Assembly (NCBI RefSeq): GCF_001404985.1
Contig: NZ_JRLF01000010.1
Location: forward strand, 62,001-126,000
DNA length: 64,000 nt
Source: Flavobacterium aquidurense
GTDB taxonomy: Bacteria; Bacteroidota; Bacteroidia; Flavobacteriales; Flavobacteriaceae
Direction: 5' to 3'
Shown here one piece after another: positions 1-7,650 of this stretch (within the stretch, counting starts at the first letter, position 1; each line of letters begins with the position of its first letter). The translations under genes and the position numbers were made by a program. Below the pieces are notes generated by a model. It worked only from the letters and a program-made list of their open reading frames with translations, was not told the origin of the DNA and made no database searches.

Positions 1-17
1 ATCTAAAATTCATTTTG

Positions 18-98
18 TGGGGAGAGCAGGATTCGAACCTGCGAAGTTCACACAGCAGATTTACAGTCTGCCCTCGTTGGCCGCTTGAGTATCTCCCC
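18..98 (-). tRNA. tRNA-Tyr (anticodon GTA)
   Basis: Read on the minus strand this folds as a tRNA with a long variable arm, as expected for bacterial tRNA-Tyr. The acceptor halves GGGGAGA and TCTCCCC pair perfectly, the T loop reads GGTTCGAATCC, and the anticodon loop holds GTA (GACTGTAAATC). The 3' CCA is not encoded, so it must be added after transcription. It lies 54 bases downstream of tRNA-Thr in the same direction, probably in one transcript that continues past the window edge. Confidence 0.97.
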
Positions 99-152
99 AT
101 TTTTTATCAATAATTGCATGAACAAATTTCAAATCGTATTTGAAATATTTTG

Positions 153-226
153 AGCCGGCGGAGGGACTCGAACCCACGACCTGCTGATTACAAATCAGCT
201 GCTCTAGCCAACTGAGCTACGCTGGC
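153..226 (-). tRNA. tRNA-Thr (anticodon TGT)
   Basis: Minus-strand tRNA with anticodon loop TTTGTAA (anticodon TGT, threonine), D arm TAGCTCAGTTGGCTAGAGC and T loop GGTTCGAGTCC. The anticodon stem is perfect. The acceptor halves GCCAGCG and CGCCGGC leave an A4-C69 mismatch, and the T stem has a T50-T64 mismatch. CCA is not encoded. It is the first gene after a promoter at 264-292 and precedes tRNA-Tyr. Confidence 0.96.
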
Positions 227-235
227 AATATCAAT

Positions 236-262
236 AAAAAAGTCCGCTATTTCTAACGGACT
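236..262 (-). terminator. intrinsic terminator after hpf
   Basis: On the minus strand AGTCCG, a 10-base loop and CGGACT form a stem followed by six T. It lies between hpf and tRNA-Thr, so it would end the hpf transcript. The tRNA promoter at 264-292 would start transcription inside this hairpin. Confidence 0.65.
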
Positions 263-263
263 G

Positions 264-292
264 CAAATGTAGCTATTTTATCTTTGAATCAA
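264..292 (-). promoter_or_regulatory. promoter of the tRNA-Thr/tRNA-Tyr unit
   Basis: Minus-strand TACATTTG (264-271) matches the Bacteroidota -7 element TAnnTTTG, with TTG (290-292) 18 bases upstream as the -33 element. Predicted start near position 257, about 30 bases before tRNA-Thr. Confidence 0.6.
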
Positions 293-317
293 AACATTTT
301 TTAAAAAAAATTTTCAA

Positions 318-620
318 TTATATGTGTGCTCTTATTTTTTCTTTCCTTTTTACCAATACACGTTCCAAAGATTCCGCCGAAAGTTCGACTGCCTCTTCAA
401 ATGTCTTGCATTGCTTTTTAACCAAAAATTCATCTCCAGGAACATTAATCTTAATCTCTACTGCCTTATTCTCCTTATCACTGGTTCGTTCGACTTTTAA
501 AAAAATGTCAGCCGAAACAACTCGATCGTAATATTTTTCTAATTTATCCATTCTTTCCTGAATAAAATCCACCAACTTTCTGTCAACAGTAAAGTTAACT
601 GCATGAACATCTACCTTCAT
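318..620 (-). CDS. hpf: ribosome hibernation promoting factor, short form (HPF/RaiA family)
   Basis: A 100-residue protein beginning MKVDVHAVNF, with the alternating strand and helix pattern of the HPF/YfiA family (FIQERMDKLEKYYDRV, then EIKINVPGDEFLVKK). The family binds the 30S decoding centre and inactivates or dimerises ribosomes in stationary phase. It ends after the core domain, so it is the short form without the dimerising tail. The frame stays open to 686 and into xerC, but the internal ATG at 620 matches the family N-terminus and removes that overlap. It follows xerC by 37 bases and precedes the tRNAs, a setting that fits a translation-linked cluster. Confidence 0.9.
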   Translation of the reverse strand: MKVDVHAVNFTVDRKLVDFIQERMDKLEKYYDRVVSADIFLKVERTSDKENKAVEIKINVPGDEFLVKKQCKTFEEAVELSAESLERVLVKRKEKIRAHI

Positions 621-657
621 AATACAAATTTTAGGGTTAATAAACATTTTAGAATCA

Positions 658-1551
658 TTATTTATTCCTTGGATGCGCATCTCCATACACCTTTTTAAGT
701 TCTGATAAACTATTATGAGTATAAACCTGCGTAGATGCCAAACTTGAATGTCCTAATAATTCTTTTACTGAATTTAAATCTGCTCCGTTATTTAATAAAT
801 GAGTAGCAAAAGTATGCCGAAGCACATGCGGACTCTTTTTTACCTTTTCGGAGACTTTACTAAAGTATGAATTTATTAATCGATACACAAAAGATTCACT
901 CAATTTTAACCCTTTTGCCGAAATAAAAAAATAATCTTCATTAACTATATTTTCAACAGAAGCTCTTTCCTGCAAATACAAATTAAACTGCTCAACAATA
1001 ATTGGCAAAACAGGAATTATACGTTCTTTATTTCTCTTACCCAAAACCTTAATAACATTATTAGACAAATCAACATTATACTTCATCAGATGGATCAGCT
1101 CTGCCCTACGCATTCCGGTTGTATAAAAAAGATCTACAATAAGCTTATCCCTTATTTCCTCAAACCCATCAGGACTACCAACTTCACGCATGAGATCTGT
1201 TAATTCTTTTTCAGAAAAAGGAATCTGAACAATTTTAGGTGTTTTCAAAGCTTTATGCTTCAACATTGGACTCACCTCTATTTGTTTTGTTTTTAGAAGG
1301 AATCTATAAAATGCTTTTAAAGAAGACATTTTTCGATTTACAGAAACATTCGAAATATCCTCATCAACAAGTGAAACAATCCAACTCCTAATCTGACTAT
1401 AATTTACCTGTTCTATATTCTCCTGCTCAAAATGAATTTTATTGAATGTTTCAAAAAAAAGAATATCATTCAAATACGCATTGACTGTATGTGGAGAATA
1501 TTTTTTCTCTAATTGAAGATAATCACGAAACGCCTCTTTATTTGACTTCAT
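658..1551 (-). CDS. xerC: tyrosine recombinase XerC/XerD family
   Basis: A 297-residue tyrosine recombinase of normal Xer length. An N-terminal SAM-like core-binding domain (about 1-90) is followed by the catalytic domain. The catalytic set is visible: R148 (GMRRAEL), K172 (LGKRN), H242 and R245 (HVLRHTFATHLL), H268 (LLGH) and Y277 (QVYTH). Xer recombinases resolve chromosome dimers at dif before division. The housekeeping neighbours (rpsU upstream, hpf downstream) argue for the cellular recombinase rather than a mobile-element integrase. No attachment site or cargo is seen. XerC and XerD cannot be separated with certainty by eye. Confidence 0.9.
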   Translation of the reverse strand: MKSNKEAFRDYLQLEKKYSPHTVNAYLNDILFFETFNKIHFEQENIEQVNYSQIRSWIVSLVDEDISNVSVNRKMSSLKAFYRFLLKTKQIEVSPMLKHKALKTPKIVQIPFSEKELTDLMREVGSPDGFEEIRDKLIVDLFYTTGMRRAELIHLMKYNVDLSNNVIKVLGKRNKERIIPVLPIIVEQFNLYLQERASVENIVNEDYFFISAKGLKLSESFVYRLINSYFSKVSEKVKKSPHVLRHTFATHLLNNGADLNSVKELLGHSSLASTQVYTHNSLSELKKVYGDAHPRNK

Positions 1552-1628
1552 AAGAATAGATACTTTTTCATTTCACACAAACTCATGTTCCAACTCTAAA
1601 AGAATATTATTTATCTCAAAATTAAGCA

Positions 1629-1667
1629 TAAAAAAACCGTTAGTATCAAAATTTGACAACTAACGGT
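1629..1667 (-). terminator. intrinsic terminator after rpsU
   Basis: A perfect 9-bp stem (ACCGTTAGT with ACTAACGGT, 1636-1644 and 1659-1667) whose loop contains a further TCAAA/TTTGA pairing. On the minus strand it is followed by a run of T. It lies 23 bases past the rpsU stop and separates rpsU from xerC. Confidence 0.85.
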
Positions 1668-1689
1668 AATTATTCTTGAAAAGCTAATA

Positions 1690-1884
1690 CTAACTCTCTA
1701 AACCATCTCTCATGTTTTGGATGTAAGCAGCTTTTTGAATTTGTGCTCTTTTGATAACAGAAGGCTTAATAAAAGCAGTACGTGCTCTTAATTGACGAAC
1801 AGTTCCTGTTTTATCAAATTTTCTTTTATAGCGCTTTAATGCTCTATCTATATTTTCTCCGTCTTTAATTGGTATAATTAACAT
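1690..1884 (-). CDS. rpsU: 30S ribosomal protein bS21
   Basis: A 64-residue basic protein with the bS21 signature: MLIIPIKDGENIDRALKRYK at the start, then KFDKTGTVRQLRAR. It binds near the 3' end of 16S rRNA in the small subunit. In Bacteroidota, bS21 together with bS6 and bS18 is reported to sequester the anti-Shine-Dalgarno. The gene has an unusually strong SD (1893-1900), a -7 element at 1914-1921 and its own terminator, so it is probably transcribed alone and regulated at translation. Confidence 0.97.
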   Translation of the reverse strand: MLIIPIKDGENIDRALKRYKRKFDKTGTVRQLRARTAFIKPSVIKRAQIQKAAYIQNMRDGLES

Positions 1885-1892
1885 AATATTGA

Positions 1893-1900
1893 CACCTCCT
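1893..1900 (-). promoter_or_regulatory. strong Shine-Dalgarno of rpsU
   Basis: Minus-strand AGGAGGTG ends 8 bases before the rpsU ATG and is an extended match to the 16S anti-SD. Other starts in this window have A-rich leaders without such a motif, so this site stands out. Published work on Flavobacterium johnsoniae links an SD at rpsU to autoregulation by bS21 levels. Confidence 0.85.
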
Positions 1901-1913
1901 CTCGTTAAGGGTG

Positions 1914-1921
1914 CAAAAGTA
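1914..1921 (-). promoter_or_regulatory. -7 element of the rpsU promoter
   Basis: Minus-strand TACTTTTG matches TAnnTTTG and sits 30 bases before the start codon. No TTG is seen at the usual -33 distance. Confidence 0.5.
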
Positions 1922-2041
1922 TATATTTATTATGAATTATGAGTCATGAATTACGAATTATTTTTTAAAAGAAAAAAGAAGATAGAAAAAAGAGAACATA
2001 CTTAAAAATATATCACTTATAACTAGACAATTAAGCAAAAA

Positions 2042-2125
2042 ATTATTCATTATTCATTATTCATTATTCATTATTCATTATTCATTATTCATTATTCTTT
2101 ATTCTTTATTCTTTATTCTTTATTC
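2042..2125. repeat. heptanucleotide tandem array, 12 units
   Basis: Eight contiguous ATTATTC units (2042-2097) are followed by four TTTATTC units (2098-2125), with no spacers. The array reaches the stop codon and last glutamate codon of the minus-strand acyl-CoA dehydrogenase gene. A length change would be expected by replication slippage, and at the gene end would alter only the final codons or the untranslated tail. Confidence 0.95.
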
Positions 2126-3262
2126 TTTTAGCAAATTTCTGGAAATAACTAATTTCTGAATCTCAGTAGTTCCTTCTCCTATAGTACATAGTTTTGAATC
2201 TCGATAAAATTTCTCTACTGGATAATCTTTTGTGTAACCATAACCTCCGTGAATTTGAACGGCTTCGTTTGCAATTTTCACACAGGCTTCTGAAGCATAC
2301 ATTTTTGCCATTGCTCCAAGTGTAGTCACTGGTTTATGCTGTTGTTTTAAGAAAGCAGCTTTATGAAGCAGTAATTCAGAAGCTTCGATTTCTGTTGCCA
2401 TATCAGCTAATTTAAACGAAATTCCCTGAAAACTACTAATAGGCTGACCGAACTGATGTCTTTCTTTAGAGTATTTAAGAGCCGCTTCATAGGCCCCTTT
2501 TGCAATTCCTAATGACAAGGCTCCAATTGAAATACGACCTCCATCAAGTATTTTCATTGCCTGAACAAATCCCTGACCTACTTCTCCTAATCTATTTGCG
2601 TCAGGAACACGACAGCCATCAAAAACCAACTCTGCAGTTTCACTGGCACGCATTCCAAGTTTATTTTCTTTTTTTCCAGAAGTAAATCCTTTCATCCCTT
2701 TTTCAAAAACAAAAGCAGTCATCCCTTTAGAATCTCCTTTTTCTCCCGTACGCACAATCACTACAGCAATATCCCCAGAAATAGCATGCGTGATAAAATT
2801 CTTAGCTCCGTTTACAATCCATTCATCACCATCTTTTACGGCTGTTGTATTCATTCCTCCGGCATCAGACCCCGTATTGTGCTCTGTTAAACCCCATGCT
2901 CCAATATGTTCGGCCGTAGCAAGTTTAGGCAGCCATTTTTTCTTTTGTTCTTCATTTCCAAAAGTAAGAATATGATTTGTACATAAAGAATTGTGAGCCG
3001 CAACAGAAAGTCCAATTGAAGGATCTACTTTTGAAATTTCCTCAACAACTGTAATATACTCATGATACCCTAATCCTGATCCTCCAAATTCTTCAGGAAC
3101 TAAAACTCCCATGAATCCCATTTCGCCTAATTTTTTAAATAGGTCAATTGGAAAAATTTGAGCTTCGTCCCATTCCATAATGTTTGGTCTGATATTTTTT
3201 TCGGCAAAATCTTTTATAGATTGGGCAATCATTGACTGCGTTTCGTTATAATCAAAGTTCAT
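2120..3262 (-). CDS. acyl-CoA dehydrogenase
   Basis: A 380-residue FAD-dependent acyl-CoA dehydrogenase of standard length. It oxidises acyl-CoA to trans-2-enoyl-CoA and passes electrons to ETF. The N-terminal helical domain is followed by the beta domain with the flavin-binding run GAWGLTEHNTGSD. The C-terminal helical domain holds ERHQFGQPISSFQG, QIHGGYGYTKDYPVEK and the catalytic-base region IGEGTTEIQ (E363), the position used by short- and branched-chain enzymes. Chain-length preference cannot be read. It has a good promoter at 3286-3317 inside the end of the upstream gene, and its stop abuts the heptanucleotide array. Confidence 0.92.
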   Translation of the reverse strand: MNFDYNETQSMIAQSIKDFAEKNIRPNIMEWDEAQIFPIDLFKKLGEMGFMGVLVPEEFGGSGLGYHEYITVVEEISKVDPSIGLSVAAHNSLCTNHILTFGNEEQKKKWLPKLATAEHIGAWGLTEHNTGSDAGGMNTTAVKDGDEWIVNGAKNFITHAISGDIAVVIVRTGEKGDSKGMTAFVFEKGMKGFTSGKKENKLGMRASETAELVFDGCRVPDANRLGEVGQGFVQAMKILDGGRISIGALSLGIAKGAYEAALKYSKERHQFGQPISSFQGISFKLADMATEIEASELLLHKAAFLKQQHKPVTTLGAMAKMYASEACVKIANEAVQIHGGYGYTKDYPVEKFYRDSKLCTIGEGTTEIQKLVISRNLLKE

Positions 3263-3276
3263 TGTTTGCTAATTTT

Positions 3277-4164
3277 TTAGAACTCCAAATATAAACTAAT
3301 TATTTTTGCTTTATCAACAGGAAAACCTTTAATTTTTGATAAATCCTCAATATTATTAATATTTCCATTCATACTTCTGTATGTTACGATTTGTTTTGCC
3401 AATGTATATCTGAAATATGAAAACTGAGATAATTCTTTTAAAGAGGCTTCATTTATGGAGATTTTTTTTAAATCTGCCGGTATTACTACTTTAAAATGGG
3501 TATTTAATTCATTTATAACTTCGGGCGAAAGTCCCCAAATTTCATTCATTTGTTCCATAGAAACAAAACATCCTAAAATTGATTTTTGATTTAATATTCG
3601 TAAAGACAAAGCTTCACCAATGCCATATATTTTAACCAAATCTTCCTGACTTGCCTGATTAATATCTAAAACGACTATTTTTTCTTTTTTGAAGAATGGC
3701 TTTTGAATAAATTCTTTTTTATTGATTTTAAAATTTGATTTGCTCTGAATCCAATCCGGAAATTTAAAAAGTGGAGAGATCTCCATTAACAATGAATCTG
3801 AAATTTTTGTTACATCCTGAAATTCTTTTGCAGAAGCTACATATTTATTCTCTTTTCTAAAAGCTAACAAACGATCAATCTCCAAAACAGACATTCCTAA
3901 TTTATACCCTTTATAATCTGAAATAAAATTAGGGTTAAAGAGGTATATTTTAGGCTTCTCCTTTGATTTTATAAGTTTCATAGTATCAATTTCTGATTGT
4001 AAAGACATCCATTTTTCTTTTTCAGGAAAAGATTTTTCAGGCAAACTAAAATCTATAAAAAAATAAATCGTCTGTAACACTATAATAATAGCAAAAAGTA
4101 AAAAAATTCCTGTACGTTGATGATGCGTAAACTTCAAATCTTTTATTAATCCTTTAAAATTCAT
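3277..4164 (-). CDS. membrane-anchored helix-hairpin-helix (ComEA-like) protein
   Basis: A 295-residue protein with one membrane segment (about 18-37, FLLFAIIIVLQTIYFFI) and several helix-hairpin-helix units. One is VDINQASQEDLVKIYGIGEA LSLRIL (split here for length), and another near the C-terminus is LSKIKGFPVDKAKII. HhH motifs bind DNA backbone non-specifically, and ComEA-type proteins work in DNA uptake, but this family in Flavobacteria is broader and no competence genes lie nearby. The arrangement (N-terminal anchor, C-terminal HhH) suggests an envelope DNA-binding role, which is inference. Confidence 0.75.
   Translation of the reverse strand: MNFKGLIKDLKFTHHQRTGIFLLFAIIIVLQTIYFFIDFSLPEKSFPEKEKWMSLQSEIDTMKLIKSKEKPKIYLFNPNFISDYKGYKLGMSVLEIDRLLAFRKENKYVASAKEFQDVTKISDSLLMEISPLFKFPDWIQSKSNFKINKKEFIQKPFFKKEKIVVLDINQASQEDLVKIYGIGEALSLRILNQKSILGCFVSMEQMNEIWGLSPEVINELNTHFKVVIPADLKKISINEASLKELSQFSYFRYTLAKQIVTYRSMNGNINNIEDLSKIKGFPVDKAKIISLYLEF
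3286..3317 (-). promoter_or_regulatory. promoter of the acyl-CoA dehydrogenase gene
   Basis: Minus-strand TATATTTG (3286-3293) with TTG (3315-3317) 21 bases upstream, a full Bacteroidota consensus. It lies within the last codons of the preceding gene, so the dehydrogenase can be expressed independently. Confidence 0.65.
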
Positions 4165-4373
4165 TTTATATACAGTTTTACATTCTTAATTGAAAGCCTA
4201 AATTAAAGCAAAAAACATTAATTTAACAAGAATATTACTAAATAAAACACAAGTTGTAAAATTGCACATTTCATTATTAAAGCTTAATTAATTTAATGAA
4301 TCTCAGGTTCTAAAGAATAATCACCACTGGTTTTATCATAAATTTTAATATTTTATAACTTAAAAAGAGATAA

Positions 4374-4407
4374 TTGTTTTTATTTTTTACAAAAAACGAT
4401 ACATTTG
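4374..4407 (+). promoter_or_regulatory. promoter of the APC permease gene
   Basis: TACATTTG (4400-4407) with TTG (4374-4376) 23 bases upstream. The start codon is about 32 bases further on. The rest of the divergent gap (4165-4373) is AT-rich with nothing recognisable. Confidence 0.55.
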
Positions 4408-4438
4408 GAGCTTAATAACAATAAACCAATATAATAGT

Positions 4439-5890
4439 ATGTCAATTTGGAAAACTAAACCACTTTCGGTATTGCTTGACGAAGCATCCGAATCTGAAAA
4501 AGGCTTAAAAAGGACTCTGTCTTCACGCTCGCTTGTTGCGCTTGGAGTTGGAGCCATTATTGGAGCCGGATTATTCTCGTTAACAGGAATTGCTGCCGCA
4601 GAACATGCTGGCCCTGCAGTTACTCTTTCTTTTATTTTAGCAGCAGTTGGTTGTGCTTTCGCAGGACTTTGTTATGCAGAATTTGCTTCTATGATTCCGG
4701 TTGCGGGTAGTGCATATACATATTCTTATGCTACAATGGGAGAATTTATGGCTTGGATTATTGGTTGGGATTTAGTTTTAGAATATGCTTTAGGAGCAGC
4801 AACTGTTGGTGTAAGTTGGTCCCGCTACTTATTAGAGTTACTAAATAAATACGGAATTCACCTCCCTCATCAATTTATATGTTCGCCCTGGGAAACTCTT
4901 AAATTAAGTGACGGTACAGTTATCGAAGGCGGTATTGTAAACTTACCTGCAATCTTCATTGTATCTATGTTATCTTTATTATTGATAAGAGGAACAAAAG
5001 AATCTGCATCTTTAAATAACTTTTTAGTTGTTGTAAAAGTTGCCGTAGTTCTTGTTTTTATTGTATTAGGATGGAGTTTTATTGATCAATCAAACTATAC
5101 TCCTTATATCCCGGCTAACACTGGTGTTTTTGGTGAATTTGGATGGTCAGGTATTGCTGCTGGTGCCGGAACTGTATTCTTTGCCTTTATTGGTTTTGAT
5201 GCTGTATCTACAGCTGCACAAGAGGCTAAAAACCCTCAAAAAGGAATGCCAATTGGTATTTTAGGATCGCTTATTATATGTACCTTATTATATGTGTTTT
5301 TTGCTCACGTAATGACAGGTCTTGTTAATTATAAAGAATTTGCCGGTGATGCTAAACCTGCTGCAACTGCTTTTGCAAAAACAGGTTACGACTTTTTACA
5401 AACTGGTTTAATTGTAGCTATTTTAGCAGGTTATACTTCTGTAATATTAGTAATGCTTTTGGGTCAAAGCCGTGTGTTTTATACCATGAGTAAAGATGGT
5501 TTACTACCTCCATTCTTCAGTTCTATTCACTCTAAATTTCGCACTCCGTGGAAAACTAACCTTTTCTTCTTAGTATTTGTAAGTTTATTTGCTGGATTAG
5601 TTCCGGTAAGCGATTTAGGACACATGGTAAGTATAGGAACTTTATTAGCCTTTGTACTTGTTTGTATTGGTGTAATGGTTATGCGTAAGAGAATGCCAGA
5701 TGCTCCAAGATCTTTTAGAACGCCTTTAGTACCATTTGTACCTATTGCTGGTATCGTAATTTGCTTGGCTTTAATGTATTCTTTACCTAACGAAAGCTGG
5801 ATTAGACTTATAGTCTGGATGGCATTAGGTATAGCAATTTACTTTCTTTATGGAAAGAAAAACAGTAAACTGAATAATCCGGGGAAATAA
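4439..5890 (+). CDS. APC-family amino acid permease (cationic amino acid transporter-like)
   Basis: A 483-residue integral membrane protein with about twelve hydrophobic segments. The first carries the substrate-binding signature GVGAIIGAGLFSLTG of the amino acid-polyamine-organocation superfamily. Other conserved parts are AGLCYAEFASMIPVAGSAYT and FFAFIGFDAVSTAAQEAKNP, typical of the CAT/YfnA branch. It probably imports amino acids by proton symport; substrate specificity cannot be assigned. It is transcribed alone, with its own promoter and a terminator shared with the convergent PspC-like gene. Confidence 0.88.
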   Translation: MSIWKTKPLSVLLDEASESEKGLKRTLSSRSLVALGVGAIIGAGLFSLTGIAAAEHAGPAVTLSFILAAVGCAFAGLCYAEFASMIPVAGSAYTYSYATMGEFMAWIIGWDLVLEYALGAATVGVSWSRYLLELLNKYGIHLPHQFICSPWETLKLSDGTVIEGGIVNLPAIFIVSMLSLLLIRGTKESASLNNFLVVVKVAVVLVFIVLGWSFIDQSNYTPYIPANTGVFGEFGWSGIAAGAGTVFFAFIGFDAVSTAAQEAKNPQKGMPIGILGSLIICTLLYVFFAHVMTGLVNYKEFAGDAKPAATAFAKTGYDFLQTGLIVAILAGYTSVILVMLLGQSRVFYTMSKDGLLPPFFSSIHSKFRTPWKTNLFFLVFVSLFAGLVPVSDLGHMVSIGTLLAFVLVCIGVMVMRKRMPDAPRSFRTPLVPFVPIAGIVICLALMYSLPNESWIRLIVWMALGIAIYFLYGKKNSKLNNPGK

Positions 5891-5906
5891 TTTTCTAAAC
5901 AGATAT

Positions 5907-5950
5907 AAAAAAGGATCATAGAGTAAATAAACTTTATGATCCTTTTTTTT
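5907..5950. terminator. bidirectional intrinsic terminator
   Basis: AAAAAGGATCATAGAGT pairs with ACTTTATGATCCTTTTT around a 6-base loop, with A and T runs outside. It sits between convergent genes (permease and PspC-like) and can serve both. Confidence 0.85.
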
Positions 5951-5965
5951 ATGTTCTAAATTGAT

Positions 5966-6193
5966 TTATAAATCGAAAACTGATGTTCGTTTTGCACGAA
6001 TTAAATCTTTTAGCCTAATCCAAAAAGCGAGAGTTAAATAAACTCCAAACCCCAAACCTGCTGTAACGAACGAAATGTAAATAAAAAACAATCTTACACT
6101 AGTTACCCTCATACCCAACTTATCGGCTAATCTGGAAGAAACATGAAAACCGTATTTTTCGAAAAAGAATTTGAGTTTTAAAATAGCTGACAT
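5966..6193 (-). CDS. small PspC-domain membrane protein
   Basis: A 75-residue protein. Its N-terminal half (FEKYGFHVSSRLADKLGMR, then VTSVRLFFIYISFV) matches the PspC pattern, and a hydrophobic stretch (VRLFFIYISFVTAGLGFGVY) follows. PspC proteins sense membrane stress in enterobacteria; short stand-alone versions are frequent in Flavobacteria and their role is less clear. No other phage-shock genes are near. The upstream region has overlapping TAnnTTTG matches. Confidence 0.75.
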   Translation of the reverse strand: MSAILKLKFFFEKYGFHVSSRLADKLGMRVTSVRLFFIYISFVTAGLGFGVYLTLAFWIRLKDLIRAKRTSVFDL

Positions 6194-6253
6194 AATTGAT
6201 TTTATATTTTATCCTTCGCATTCGCTCAGGATTATATTATTTTCTAAGAAAAA

Positions 6254-6269
6254 CAAAAGTACAAAATTA
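6254..6269 (-). promoter_or_regulatory. candidate -7 elements upstream of the PspC-like gene
   Basis: Two adjoining minus-strand matches to TAnnTTTG: TACTTTTG (6254-6261) and TAATTTTG (6262-6269). No TTG is seen at the -33 distance, and the second match lies in a dispersed repeat copy. Confidence 0.4.
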
Positions 6270-6300
6270 TCTCATTGACTCATTTTCTAATTCTCTAATT
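6262..6300 (-). repeat. copy of the AATTAGAAAATGTG-type dispersed repeat
   Basis: The minus strand reads AATTAGAGAATTAGAAAATG and then AGTCAATGAGATAAT, related to the copies near 33.8, 34.9, 35.1 and 61.3-61.5 kb. It fills the short gap before the PspC-like gene and runs over the end of the DUF2851 gene. Confidence 0.55.
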
Positions 6301-7572
6301 CCTATTACTCTTCAGCAATTCCATACCAAGCGCACATTTTAAACATGCTTTATGATTGCAGTATTCATTTTTAAGTTCTAATAGTGTTTGGGTTTCAAAA
6401 GCATTTTTTGAAGAAATTCCGAAGGATTTAAACTTATCTATAATTGCATTTTTCTCAGGCGTAACTTCATTCATAAATGTTATTAATTCTTCGGTAATAG
6501 ATTCACCCCTTGTATTTGAGTACGCAAACTTAATAGGAATTATTGTATTTATAATGATCAAATCCAAGAAAGATTTTGATAAAGATTTTGGCTTTTTTAT
6601 GCTCTCTTTGTCAAACTGATAATGATTTTTCCAATATATACTAGCGCTAACACTCAATAAATCATAAACACTTTTAACCGATTTAAGTACTATTATTCTT
6701 GAAAATAAATTTTGATGTTTCTGATATAAATTCGCCAGTTGAGACAGCCTAATCGTTGGAAAATTATCCGGACGATGCTTAAAAAATTGCACTGAATCTA
6801 CATGATGCTTTTTTAACTGGTATTTATTTAAAAGGTAATAATACCTAATTTTCAAATCTGTAAAATAGACATCTTCTTTTTCTTCATCAAGTAAACCTGA
6901 GGTACCTAAAAATAAGGCTTCGAGATTTTCAATTTCAAAACTTTCTTTTCTAATAACCGGAAATGGTATTGATTTTGCAATTTGCAAAAAGGCATTACTA
7001 TTGGTATTTAAACCAAAATTTTTTGCAAGTAATAAAAATAAAACAGCTTCCCAATCTTGATTTGTTTCTTCTAATAGATCATAAATAAATTTTGATTTTC
7101 GTTCCAGTCTGTCAAAAAACAATCTTTCCTGCCAATTTTTAAATATAAAATCATCAATTTGCCCAATACTTTTCTCGCAAAATATCCAGGATTTAGAGGT
7201 TACCAAAGAATTATAATTTGACAGAATTTCTGAAGAAACATAATTCTTTAATACCAAAACAGGAATTCTTCTGTTGTTTTTACCAAATATTTCTGTGTCA
7301 TGTTCCCAAACCACATGTAAAATCACATTTTCATAAGCTACATCATTTTCATGGCCATGAACATACCAATCAGATGATTTAAGATGAATTTCAACATTTC
7401 CAGCCCATTTTTGATTTTCAATTTTTATTTGGGCATTAAAAAAATCAGGTCCTGCAAGTTCTAAATAATCTCCAGTCTTAATGATTGTAATCTGCTCTTC
7501 TTGAGTAGTTCTTAAATTTAGTGTGTCAAACTTCTTGAATCTCCAGAGATAATGAAGAAAATCTTCTTTCAT
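6295..7572 (-). CDS. DUF2851 family protein
   Basis: A 425-residue cytoplasmic protein of the DUF2851 family, recognised from its N-terminal block: LAGPDFFNAQIKI, WAGNVEIHLKSSDWYVHGH and NVILHVVWEHD. Function is unknown. P42-D43 followed by E61-I62-H63 in a strand-rich stretch resembles a variant PD-(D/E)xK nuclease arrangement, which is speculative. The C-terminus has a cysteine cluster (C405, H407, C410, C413) that could bind a metal. No signal peptide or membrane segment is seen. It is convergent with nothing and lies 78 bases downstream of the exonuclease gene on the same strand. Confidence 0.8.
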   Translation of the reverse strand: MKEDFLHYLWRFKKFDTLNLRTTQEEQITIIKTGDYLELAGPDFFNAQIKIENQKWAGNVEIHLKSSDWYVHGHENDVAYENVILHVVWEHDTEIFGKNNRRIPVLVLKNYVSSEILSNYNSLVTSKSWIFCEKSIGQIDDFIFKNWQERLFFDRLERKSKFIYDLLEETNQDWEAVLFLLLAKNFGLNTNSNAFLQIAKSIPFPVIRKESFEIENLEALFLGTSGLLDEEKEDVYFTDLKIRYYYLLNKYQLKKHHVDSVQFFKHRPDNFPTIRLSQLANLYQKHQNLFSRIIVLKSVKSVYDLLSVSASIYWKNHYQFDKESIKKPKSLSKSFLDLIIINTIIPIKFAYSNTRGESITEELITFMNEVTPEKNAIIDKFKSFGISSKNAFETQTLLELKNEYCNHKACLKCALGMELLKSNRN

Positions 7573-7650
7573 TTTTTTGGCTTTTAATATTATTATAAAA
7601 ACCCTAAATTTACTTATAAAAATAATACTAATCTTACAAATTGTTTTTTA

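Noticed and set aside
322..531. 69-codon plus-strand frame opposite hpf
   Set aside because: It is the reverse of the hpf coding strand, has no family features and no promoter; hpf is supported by homology.
658..1551. xerC as a phage or integrative element integrase
   Set aside because: It is flanked by rpsU and hpf in a core gene order, and no att site or cargo is seen.
2042..2125. Tandem array considered as a CRISPR
   Set aside because: The 7-base units are contiguous with no spacers, and there are no cas genes.
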